Below, one piece after another: positions 1 to 5,590 of a DNA stretch of 6,578 nt (its first letter is position 1; each line of letters begins with the position of its first letter). A program made the translations under genes and the position numbers. Origin of the DNA: Flavobacteriales bacterium UBA2426 (GTDB lineage: Bacteria > Bacteroidota > Bacteroidia > Flavobacteriales_F > PHOS-HE28). Where the stretch lies: assembly GCA_002342985.1 (NCBI GenBank), contig DDRC01000001.1:1-6578 (forward strand), given 5' to 3'. The notes beneath the pieces were generated by a model that saw only the letters and a program-made list of their open reading frames with translations, was not told where the DNA came from and did not search any database.

Positions 1-33
1 GCCATACTTGCCCTGCATCGGATCGACAGCGGT
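1..33 (-). other. Open frame continuing past the TAG of the surface-protein gene
   Basis: Read on the minus strand in the same frame after the TAG at 34-36, these bases give eleven sense codons (TAVDPMQGKYG) up to the window edge. Eight of the eleven third positions are G or C, which fits coding sequence in this genome, but eleven codons are too few to prove it. It may be the 3' part of a longer gene interrupted by the stop. Confidence 0.35.
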
Positions 34-1032
34 CTAGAGCAAGGTGGCGCCCGGCAGATTCTGGCCGATGTTGCTGAAGGCGGTCAGCACGTTCGGCAGG
101 TTGGGGTCGTCGATGGCGAAAGAGAAGCAGAAGCTGCCCGACTCGCACACCTGGATCGCCCTCGGACCCAACTGAACGGCGCTCCCGGTCAGGCCCTGCA
201 CCACCCCGGCAGCAGGGTTCGGCGGGTCGTTTCCGCATGGATAGGCGACGAACTGCATGTCGCGCATCACCGAGCCTGCAAGTACGCCGTTCACCCAATG
301 GTTCACGCGCACCACCACCACCCAGTTGCCCTGCACATTGAGGACGAAGTTCACCTCGCCGGTCGATGGGTCGAGCGTGATGCCAGGGATGGGATCCGTG
401 GCCGTGTAAGGGTTCACATAGGGAATGGAGGCGCCATTGAGCCCCATGGCATTGATGAACTCGTAGCTGAGGGAGTCGCTCTCCGGATCCCAGGCGCCGA
501 AGCTGTAGGTGATGGGATAGCCCATGCACACATACGGGATGGCGGTATTGGAGAACTGCGGCGAGTCGTTGCAGCCCATGGTGGTGTTCACCACCGCGCG
601 GATGTGCGTGCGCTGGGTGCCCGGGTTCTGCAGGTTCACGATGGCGTTGTTCCGGTAGATGTTCGTGTAGGAGATGGTCCACGAATCGCAGGGGGGCAGC
701 GTCACGATGCCGGTGTAGGTGAACTGCTGGATGCCGGGCAGCGGCCCGCCGTTGCAGGTGCTGTTGGGGAGCTCCGCCCCGCAGAGCTGCGATATTTCCG
801 TGGGCCCGTTGTGCGCCACGGTCATGCTCGTGTTGCCGCAGGGACTGGTGAGCTGCAGCGTCACCGAGGGGTCCACGTTGATGCCAGCGCAGTCCCGGTA
901 CACCATAAGGGTGATGCGGTACTGGTTGTTGCCGAGGCAATCCCAGTAGATCTCACCGCCGCTGAAGTGCGTGGCGCGACCGGTGATCGCGGTCGTGAGC
1001 AGCAGCAGGATGAGCGTGATTCTGCGGAGCAT
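34..1032 (-). CDS. Secreted Bacteroidota surface protein, N-terminal part, ending at an early in-frame TAG
   Basis: Encodes 332 residues. Residues 1-20 form a signal peptide (two Arg, then a Leu/Ile-rich core, ending at Ala20). The mature start, ATHFSGGEIYWDC, followed by YRITLMVYRDCAG, is the conserved opening of large exported Bacteroidota proteins that often end in a gliding-motility-associated or T9SS sorting domain. Eleven cysteines suggest disulfides outside the cytoplasm. Residues about 178-266 (WDPESDSLSYEF, then DPSTGEVNF, then a GNW-VVVVRV strand and MRDMQFVAYPC) look like a cadherin-like repeat, and a second starts near Cys296. The family is usually much longer, and no sorting domain is reached before the stop. 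The TAG at 34-36 is followed by a frame that stays open to the window edge, so the gene may be truncated, recoded or mis-sequenced. The ATG at 1030-1032 is chosen because the signal peptide starts there. No Shine-Dalgarno or clear promoter is seen. The molecular role is unknown; surface exposure is inferred. Confidence 0.8.
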   Translation of the reverse strand: MLRRITLILLLLTTAITGRATHFSGGEIYWDCLGNNQYRITLMVYRDCAGINVDPSVTLQLTSPCGNTSMTVAHNGPTEISQLCGAELPNSTCNGGPLPGIQQFTYTGIVTLPPCDSWTISYTNIYRNNAIVNLQNPGTQRTHIRAVVNTTMGCNDSPQFSNTAIPYVCMGYPITYSFGAWDPESDSLSYEFINAMGLNGASIPYVNPYTATDPIPGITLDPSTGEVNFVLNVQGNWVVVVRVNHWVNGVLAGSVMRDMQFVAYPCGNDPPNPAAGVVQGLTGSAVQLGPRAIQVCESGSFCFSFAIDDPNLPNVLTAFSNIGQNLPGATLL

Positions 1033-1153
1033 CGGTCCTGGACAGGGTACGTGAACCCGCCTGTTCCTACGACGCGTCGCAGCATGCGGTTACCCGGGCC
1101 GCGCCCGGCAAGGGTTTGCGCAGGCCCCTTCATCGGCGGCGTGCACTGCTTCA

Positions 1154-1170
1154 GCGCATCAGGGATGCGC
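1154..1170. repeat. Small inverted repeat upstream of the surface-protein gene
   Basis: GCGCATC (1154-1160) and GATGCGC (1164-1170) are perfect complements around a 3-nt loop. No T-rich run follows on either strand, so it does not look like an intrinsic terminator. It lies in the 231-nt gap between the two exported-protein genes, which also holds a GC hairpin at 1094-1108 (CCGGGC, GCCCGG) and a 10-bp palindrome CGACGCGTCG at 1070-1079. Short GC-rich inverted repeats arise easily by chance at this base composition. Confidence 0.3.
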
Positions 1171-1218
1171 CCCATCGCCCTGCGCCGCAGGACTGTCGAA
1201 TCCCGGGGATGGGAAATG

Positions 1219-1245
1219 CGAAGGGCCGCTCATGGCGGCCCTTCG
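1219..1245 (-). terminator. Probable intrinsic terminator of the delta-60 repeat protein gene
   Basis: An 11-bp perfect stem (CGAAGGGCCGC at 1219-1229 with GCGGCCCTTCG at 1235-1245) closes a 5-nt loop, 18 nt beyond the TGA of the minus-strand gene. In the direction of transcription the hairpin is followed by CATTTCCC, a short weak T run. Stem strength and position fit a terminator; the poor T tract leaves some doubt about efficiency. Confidence 0.65.
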
Positions 1246-1263
1246 GTCCATCGAATCCGATGC

Positions 1264-2814
1264 TCAGCGCTGCACCATCACACAGGTGCGTTGGATGCCC
1301 GCATCGCTGCGGAGCTCCAGGACGTACCGGCCATCAGCCACACCGGTCATGTCCAATGTGATCGGATCGCAGGTGCGCACTTCGGTGCGGGCGACCCGGC
1401 CGGCGGCATCCACCAGGCGCGCCTCAACCGCACCAGTTGCACCATGGGCCACGCTCAGCGCCGCTCCCGCGCAGGGGTTCGGCCATACGAGGAGGCCATG
1501 GCGCTGAATGCTCGCCTGCTCGCCGAGCACCCAGTCGACGGCGTAGCGCACCACGGCCGCATCATTGTCGGTCTGCGCGCTGAATCCGGAGGTGAAGCCG
1601 GCGGTGATGATCTTGCCATCGGCCTGCATGGCCACGGCATTGGCATCATCGAAATCCGGCTGGATGGAAGTCACCGCTACGCCATCGGTGCCGAACGACT
1701 GCACAAGGTCGCCGCTGCTGGTGAGCCGAGCCACGAAGAAGTCACGGGGAGAAGCGAAGCCCGGCGCGCCGGTGGTGCCGCAGATGATGATGTTGCCGCC
1801 CACACCGATGGCCGCATCGAGGCCGAGTTCCATGTCGTTGAGGTCGATCAGGCGCGGCGAACCGCCGTTGAACAACGGTGAGAAGTTGCCATTGTCGCGC
1901 AGCCGGGCCACGTAGATGTCGTCGTCGCCGTTGCCGATGGCCGCTCCGGTGACGTAGATGTCCGTGCCGCGAACCGCCATTCCATGGGCGACCGATCCAT
2001 TGGTGCCGATGGTCAGCAGGGCAACACCGTTGGATCCGAATTGGGCTACGGGAAGCCCGGTGGCATCGACCATCCAGGCCAGGGAGCGGTACTCAAAGCC
2101 GCTGGTGGCGTAACCGACGCCCAGGATGCTCCCATCGTCCAGCAGAGCGAGGTCATTCAGCTTGCTCTCGGAGGAGAGGTCGTCGAGGATGGCGATGCCC
2201 CCGTTGCCGAACCCCGCATCCAGTTCACCTTGCGGCGTGATCCGCATGAGCATGGCGTCGCGGATGAAGTCATCTCCGATCGCCGATCCGGCAAGGACCA
2301 CATGGTCATCGCCTGCAATGGCCAGCCCATCGATCACGGCATCGCCGCTCCCCACGGGAATGGTGAGCACGCCGTCGGTGCCATAGGAGCCATCGGGCTG
2401 GCCGTTGGCATCGGTGCGCACCACCGCCACCACGCTCTGCGCGAAGGTGGGATAGGCAGTCCCGGCCACATAGATGCGCCCCTCGGAGTCGCGGCCCATG
2501 GCATAGCCGTAGGCTTCCTCCCCGATGCTGATGAAGGTGTAGCCCTCGTCGGTGCCGAAGGCCTCATCGAGGCTCCCGTCCTCCAGCAGGTGCGCTAGGA
2601 AGATGGCGTTGCTCCCTTCGATGCGCGCCACGCCGCAGATGAGCGAGCTGTTGTCATCCAGCGCCATGATGTCGTACGCCACATCGTGGAGGTCGCCTGG
2701 CTGGAGGATGACGATGCCGGCGTTGCCGTAATCCGGATCGGGCACGCCGGATTGGCCCGAAGCGGCGCGAAGGGTGAGCATCGCGGCGAAGAGCAGGGTG
2801 TAGTGCTTCCTCAT
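1264..2814 (-). CDS. Secreted delta-60 repeat (propeller-like) protein with a T9SS C-terminal sorting domain
   Basis: Encodes 516 residues. Residues 1-20 are a signal peptide (MRKHYTLLFAAM, then a hydrophobic core ending ASG). Residues about 22-427 hold seven copies of a 56-59 residue unit of the delta-60 type. Each opens with an aromatic-Gly turn (DYG 28-30, AFG 85-87, SYG 143-145, GFG 201-203, QFG near 260, LFN 314-316, SFG 373-375) and ends in a 'dg.i...G.a' strand pair. Residues about 442-516 are a T9SS type A sorting domain: WPNP at 444-447, LVDAAGRV at 467-474, LDMTGVADGRYVLEL at 487-501, and a final CVMVQR. The protein is therefore expected to cross the outer membrane by T9SS and be released or anchored, with the C-terminal domain removed. 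No catalytic residues are recognised; binding or adhesion is only a guess. Hairpin terminators bound it on both sides, so it is probably transcribed alone. Start ATG is set by the signal peptide. Confidence 0.88.
   Translation of the reverse strand: MRKHYTLLFAAMLTLRAASGQSGVPDPDYGNAGIVILQPGDLHDVAYDIMALDDNSSLICGVARIEGSNAIFLAHLLEDGSLDEAFGTDEGYTFISIGEEAYGYAMGRDSEGRIYVAGTAYPTFAQSVVAVVRTDANGQPDGSYGTDGVLTIPVGSGDAVIDGLAIAGDDHVVLAGSAIGDDFIRDAMLMRITPQGELDAGFGNGGIAILDDLSSESKLNDLALLDDGSILGVGYATSGFEYRSLAWMVDATGLPVAQFGSNGVALLTIGTNGSVAHGMAVRGTDIYVTGAAIGNGDDDIYVARLRDNGNFSPLFNGGSPRLIDLNDMELGLDAAIGVGGNIIICGTTGAPGFASPRDFFVARLTSSGDLVQSFGTDGVAVTSIQPDFDDANAVAMQADGKIITAGFTSGFSAQTDNDAAVVRYAVDWVLGEQASIQRHGLLVWPNPCAGAALSVAHGATGAVEARLVDAAGRVARTEVRTCDPITLDMTGVADGRYVLELRSDAGIQRTCVMVQR
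1534..2751 (-). repeat. Seven tandem delta-60 protein repeats (residues ~22-427)
   Basis: The aromatic-Gly landmarks of successive units are 57, 58, 58, 57, 56 and 59 residues apart, giving seven units with little or no linker. The units are diverged (no long identical stretches), so this is an old protein-level repeat and not a recent DNA duplication. The sixth unit is the most degenerate, with LFNGGS replacing the usual FGxxG. Confidence 0.75.
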
Positions 2815-2835
2815 GGGGGCTTGGTTTGGTACGCG

Positions 2836-2843
2836 CGAAGATG
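2836..2843 (-). promoter_or_regulatory. Weak candidate -7 element of the delta-60 gene
   Basis: On the minus strand CATCTTCG lies 21 nt before the ATG of the delta-60 protein. It differs from the Bacteroidota -7 consensus TAnnTTTG at two positions, and no TTG-type -33 element is seen at the expected distance. It is listed because the same ten bases, ATCTTCGCGC, occur just ahead of bamD. Confidence 0.25.
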
Positions 2844-2887
2844 GTCATTTCGCTGCACGGGCCATGCGGATGGCGGGTAGGAAAGAA

Positions 2888-2914
2888 CGAGGGGCTCCTG
2901 CAGGGAGCCCCTCG
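2888..2914 (-). terminator. Intrinsic terminator of the alpha-oxoamine synthase gene
   Basis: An 11-bp perfect stem (CGAGGGGCTCC at 2888-2898 with GGAGCCCCTCG at 2904-2914) closes a 5-nt loop, 23 nt beyond the TAG of the minus-strand PLP-enzyme gene. In the direction of transcription it is followed by TTCTTTC, a good T-rich tail. It separates this gene from the delta-60 gene, whose ATG lies about 73 nt further on. Confidence 0.85.
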
Positions 2915-2937
2915 CCTGGTGCGGTCGGTGGAGCGGG

Positions 2938-4182
2938 CTAGACCGCCGCCACCTTGTCGGCCTTGTAGGCGCCGGCCTCCAGCTTCTTCTTCACCTCCTT
3001 GAAGCTGTTGATGGTGCGTTGCACATCTTCCACGGTGTGGGCGGCAGTGGGGATCAGGCGCAGCAGGATCACATCCTTGGGCACCACGGGATACACCACG
3101 ATGCTGCAGAAGATGCCATGGTTCTCGCGTAGGTCCAGCACCACGTTGGTGGCCTCGGGGATGCTGCCCTTCATCATCACAGGGGTCACGCAGCTGTTGG
3201 TGACACCGATGTCCAGGCCGGCCTCCTTCAGGCCGCTCTGCAGGGCCTTGGTGATGGTCCAGAGCCTTTCCGCGAATTCAGGGCGCGTGCGAATCATCTC
3301 AAGGCGCTTCAGGGCACCGATCACCACGGGCATGGGCAGGCTCTTGGCGAAGGTCTGGCTGCGCATGTTGTAGCGCAGGTACATGATAACGTCCTCGGGG
3401 CCGCTCACGAAAGCGCCGATGGTGGCCATGGCCTTGGCGAAGGTGCCGAAGTAGATGTCCACACCATCCTGCACGCCTTGGGCGTCCGCGGTTCCGCGGC
3501 CGTCGCGCCCCATCATGCCGAAGCCGTGGGCATCGTCCACGAAGAGGCGGAAGTTGTACTTGGCCTTGCGCTCCAGGATCTCCTTCAGCTTGCCTTGGTC
3601 GCCGGCCATGCCGAACACGCCCTCGGTCATCACCATGATGCCGCCGCCGGTCTGCTCGGTCACCTTCTTGGCATTCTCCAGCTGCTTGTCCAGGCTGGCC
3701 ATGTCGTTGTGCTGGAATACGAAGCGCTTGCCCATGTGCAGGCGGGCGCCATCGATCATGCAAGCATGGCACTCGCTGTCGTACACCAGGACATCGTGGC
3801 GGGAGAGGAGCGCTTCAATCGCGCTCATGCAGCCTTGGTAGCCGTAGTTGAGGAGGAAGGTGTCCTCCTTTCCCATGAATTCGCTGAGCTCATCCTCCAG
3901 CTGCTCGTGGTACTTGGTCTGGCCGCTCATCATGCGGGCGCCCATGGGGTAAGCCATGCCCCAGGCTGCTGCCGCTTCTGCGTCCACCTTGCGAACCTCC
4001 GGGTGGTTGGCGAGGCCCAGGTAATTGTTCAGGCTCCAGACGAGGACCGGTTTGCCCCGGAAGGTCATGTGCGCCCCCAGTTCGCCCTCGAGCTTGGGGA
4101 ATGAGAAGTAGCCATGGCTGTCCTTGGCATGGCGGCCGATGGGGCCGAGGTCCTTGCGGATCTTGTCGAAGATGTCGTTCAT
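2938..4182 (-). CDS. PLP-dependent alpha-oxoamine synthase family enzyme (serine palmitoyltransferase or cysteate fatty-acyltransferase type)
   Basis: Encodes 414 residues of a fold-type I PLP enzyme. This family condenses an amino acid with an acyl-CoA, releasing CO2 and CoA (serine palmitoyltransferase, glycine C-acetyltransferase, 8-amino-7-oxononanoate synthase). Visible motifs: NNYLGL at 52-57; ARMMSG at 82-87; DSECHACMIDG at 135-145, where His139 should stack on PLP; VDDAH at 215-219 with the cofactor-binding Asp216; GTFAKAMATIGAF at 246-258 with Lys250 as the Schiff-base lysine; and RLIPTAAHT near 375-383 toward the C-terminus. It closely resembles a flavobacterial protein type annotated variously as aminotransferase, KBL-like or SPT-like. 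In Bacteroidota such enzymes start sphingolipid or sulfonolipid (capnine) synthesis, a plausible but unproven role here. The reading frame runs open 77 codons further upstream, but that stretch is Arg/Pro-rich, unlike the family, and crosses the promoter and the bamD start. The ATG at 4180-4182 is therefore chosen. It is probably monocistronic. Confidence 0.9.
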   Translation of the reverse strand: MNDIFDKIRKDLGPIGRHAKDSHGYFSFPKLEGELGAHMTFRGKPVLVWSLNNYLGLANHPEVRKVDAEAAAAWGMAYPMGARMMSGQTKYHEQLEDELSEFMGKEDTFLLNYGYQGCMSAIEALLSRHDVLVYDSECHACMIDGARLHMGKRFVFQHNDMASLDKQLENAKKVTEQTGGGIMVMTEGVFGMAGDQGKLKEILERKAKYNFRLFVDDAHGFGMMGRDGRGTADAQGVQDGVDIYFGTFAKAMATIGAFVSGPEDVIMYLRYNMRSQTFAKSLPMPVVIGALKRLEMIRTRPEFAERLWTITKALQSGLKEAGLDIGVTNSCVTPVMMKGSIPEATNVVLDLRENHGIFCSIVVYPVVPKDVILLRLIPTAAHTVEDVQRTINSFKEVKKKLEAGAYKADKVAAV

Positions 4183-4242
4183 GTTCGGTTCGCCCGGCTG
4201 GGCGCTGGGTTGTTGTGGGATGGGCCGTTGGTTGCGGCCGGC

Positions 4243-4272
4243 CAAAGGTAACCTGCTCCCTGCAGTGCCAAA
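4243..4272 (-). promoter_or_regulatory. Bacteroidota-type promoter of the PLP-enzyme gene
   Basis: On the minus strand TTTG (4272-4269) is followed after 18 nt by TACCTTTG (4250-4243). This matches the Bacteroidota primary-sigma consensus, a TTTG/TTG at -33 and TAnnTTTG at -7, with spacing in the usual range. Transcription should start near 4236-4239, giving a leader of about 55 nt before the ATG at 4182. This supports the shorter start for the enzyme. The start point is inferred. Confidence 0.75.
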
Positions 4273-4281
4273 GAGCGTTAA

Positions 4282-4311
4282 CCGTTGGCTATCAACGGCA
4301 TGCCGTTGGCT
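4282..4311. promoter_or_regulatory. Palindrome and CCGTTGG repeats between divergent promoters, candidate operator
   Basis: CAACGGCATGCCGTTG (4293-4308) is a 16-bp perfect palindrome. A 9-bp direct repeat, CCGTTGGCT, begins at 4282 and again at 4303, exactly 21 bp apart, or about two helical turns. The upstream copy also pairs with CAACGG at 4293-4298 to form a second possible hairpin. A third CCGTTGG is at 4225-4231, inside the predicted leader of the PLP-enzyme gene. The cluster sits between the two divergent promoters, where a regulator could control either or both. No binding protein is identified. Confidence 0.4.
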
Positions 4312-4320
4312 GCATCCGGC

Positions 4321-4328
4321 TATCTTCG
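4321..4328 (+). promoter_or_regulatory. Probable -7 element of the bamD-rpoZ-coaBC operon
   Basis: TATCTTCG differs from TAnnTTTG at one position and ends 12 nt before the bamD ATG. Transcription would start only a few bases ahead of the ATG, giving an almost leaderless message, which would suit the lack of a Shine-Dalgarno sequence. A properly spaced -33 TTG is not seen: TTG at 4306 is 12 nt away and TTG at 4285 is 33 nt away. Confidence is therefore moderate. Confidence 0.45.
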
Positions 4329-4340
4329 CGCCCCTCCGAA

Positions 4341-5216
4341 ATGGCCGCTGAATCAGGTCCCGGGCCGCGCAAGGCCATACGCATCCTGCTCGCCTCCTCA
4401 TCCGCGCTCGCACTTTGGGTGCTGCTGGGCATGGCCGGTGCCGGGTCTCTGAGCTCCTGCAGTCCCTTCAACCGGGCCCTGAAGAGCGACAGCATCCCCT
4501 ACAAGATGGAGGTGGCCCGGAAGTACTACGACAAGGGGGCATACGACCGCGCCATCCCCCTGCTCGAGGAGCTCATCATGCTCAAGCGGGGCACGGCCGA
4601 GAGCGAGGAGGTGAACTTCCTGCACGCCAAGGCCCACTTCCTTATGAAGGACTACACCATGGCTGCCTACTACCTGGAGAACTATGGCCGCACCTTCCCG
4701 GTGGGGCGCCATGCCGAGGAGTCCGCCTTCCTGAATGCCTACTGCTACTACATGAACAGCCCGAACTACGAGCTGGACCAGGCCGATACGCGCGTGGCCA
4801 TCGACCAGTTCCAGCTGTACATGGTGCGGTTCCCGAACTCCAGTCTGAGGGACAGCTGCAACAGCATCGTGGATGCCCTGCGGACGAAGCTGGAAGTGAA
4901 GGCGTACCATGCCGCCGAGCAGTACTTCCACATGCGCAATTACCAGGCGGCCAGCATGGCCTTCAAGGACTTCCTGCGCCAGTACCCCAACAGCGACTAC
5001 CGGGAGGATGCCATGCTCCGGATCCTGCGGGCCGACCATTCGTTGGCCATGAACAGCGTGGAAACCAAGCGGTTGGAGCGCCTGCAGGAGGCTATGCGAT
5101 CTTACCGTAATTTCGCCGACGCTTATCCGAACAGCGTCGAGCGCGACCTGGCCGAGCGGCTCCGCAAGGAGCTCGAGGCTGCATTGGCCCAGCCGACACC
5201 GAACCAGCAACCATGA
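4341..5216 (+). CDS. bamD: Outer membrane assembly lipoprotein BamD (YfiO/TPR family)
   Basis: Encodes 291 residues. BamD is the inner-leaflet lipoprotein of the Bam complex, which helps BamA fold beta-barrel proteins into the outer membrane. A lipoprotein signal runs from residue 1 to the lipobox LSSC at 37-40, with Cys40 the lipidated residue; the segment before it is longer than usual, about 15 polar residues ahead of the hydrophobic core. After it, SPFNRALKSD and YDKGAYDRAIPLLEELI match the start of Bacteroidota BamD. TPR-type helical pairs cover roughly 55-88, 91-122, 148-180, 185-216 and 223-265, with typical landmarks such as YPNS and RFPNS. The C-terminus is a Glu/Lys helix and a Pro/Gln tail. 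The frame is open further upstream, but the ATG at 4341 is chosen because the signal peptide follows it and a -7-like box precedes it. Its stop overlaps the rpoZ start (ATGA), so the two are probably translationally coupled. Confidence 0.92.
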   Translation: MAAESGPGPRKAIRILLASSSALALWVLLGMAGAGSLSSCSPFNRALKSDSIPYKMEVARKYYDKGAYDRAIPLLEELIMLKRGTAESEEVNFLHAKAHFLMKDYTMAAYYLENYGRTFPVGRHAEESAFLNAYCYYMNSPNYELDQADTRVAIDQFQLYMVRFPNSSLRDSCNSIVDALRTKLEVKAYHAAEQYFHMRNYQAASMAFKDFLRQYPNSDYREDAMLRILRADHSLAMNSVETKRLERLQEAMRSYRNFADAYPNSVERDLAERLRKELEAALAQPTPNQQP

Positions 5217-5560
5217 GCAACAAGCCGACCACCGCCGCCAAGACCACCGTCACCCGTGACGTGGCGAAGCTCGATCAGGAAACGGGCAACGTCTATGAGA
5301 CCGTGGCCATCCTCGGCAAGCGGGCCAACCAGATCAGCATGCGCATCAAGGAGGAGCTCCATTCCAAGCTGGAGGAGTTCGCCATGACGGGCGAGAACCT
5401 TGAGGAGGTCTATGAGAACCGGGAGCAGATCGAGGTGAGCAAGCACTACGAGCGGATGCCGAAGCCGGGCGCCTTGGCCATCCAGGAGCTGATGGAGGGC
5501 AAGCTCTATTGGCGCCGTGGCGGGGAGGAGGCTCCGGCCGAGGTGCCCCAGCAAGCCTGA
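5213..5560 (+). CDS. rpoZ: DNA-directed RNA polymerase subunit omega (Rpb6-like)
   Basis: Encodes 115 residues of the Bacteroidota form of omega, the small subunit that helps beta' fold and keeps core polymerase stable. Residues 25-41 hold the conserved helix (GNVYETVAILGKRANQI), the counterpart of the RxARQ helix in other omegas. EQIEVSKHYERMPKPGALAIQE at 71-92, then LMEGKLYW at 93-100, is the C-terminal region typical of flavobacterial omega. The first 20 residues and the last 15 (Glu/Ala/Pro-rich) look disordered. The ATG overlaps the bamD TGA by 4 nt (5213-5216), so translation probably depends on ribosomes finishing bamD. The order bamD, rpoZ, coaBC supports the call, since omega is short and diverged in this phylum. 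Confidence 0.92.
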   Translation: MSNKPTTAAKTTVTRDVAKLDQETGNVYETVAILGKRANQISMRIKEELHSKLEEFAMTGENLEEVYENREQIEVSKHYERMPKPGALAIQELMEGKLYWRRGGEEAPAEVPQQA

Positions 5561-5590
5561 CCGTCCATTCCGGAACGATCCCCTGTTCAG

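Noticed and set aside
1070..1108. Palindrome CGACGCGTCG and GC hairpin upstream of the surface-protein gene as operator or terminator
   Set aside because: Short GC-only symmetries are expected by chance here, there is no T tract, and they do not line up with a recognisable promoter.
861..1175. 104-codon minus-strand frame covering the gap upstream of the surface-protein gene
   Set aside because: Most of it is an alternative frame of the surface-protein gene, and the rest has no recognisable features or start signals.
298..1881. 527-codon open frame on the plus strand, opposite the two exported-protein genes
   Set aside because: It crosses a gene boundary, a terminator and the 231-nt intergenic gap, is His/Arg/Gly-rich with no domain, and sits opposite genes with signal peptides and a T9SS domain. 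It is a high-GC antisense shadow.
1264..4182. A co-transcribed lipid and surface-protein system on the minus strand
   Set aside because: Two hairpin terminators separate the three minus-strand genes, so an operon is not supported; shared strand and envelope themes are not enough to claim a system.
4101..4340. N-terminal extension of BamD by 80 codons
   Set aside because: It overlaps the PLP-enzyme coding region and the divergent promoters, and would bury the lipoprotein signal inside the protein.
4183..4413. N-terminal extension of the PLP enzyme by 77 codons
   Set aside because: The stretch is Arg/Pro-rich, does not resemble the family, overlaps the bamD start on the other strand and contains the promoter of the gene.
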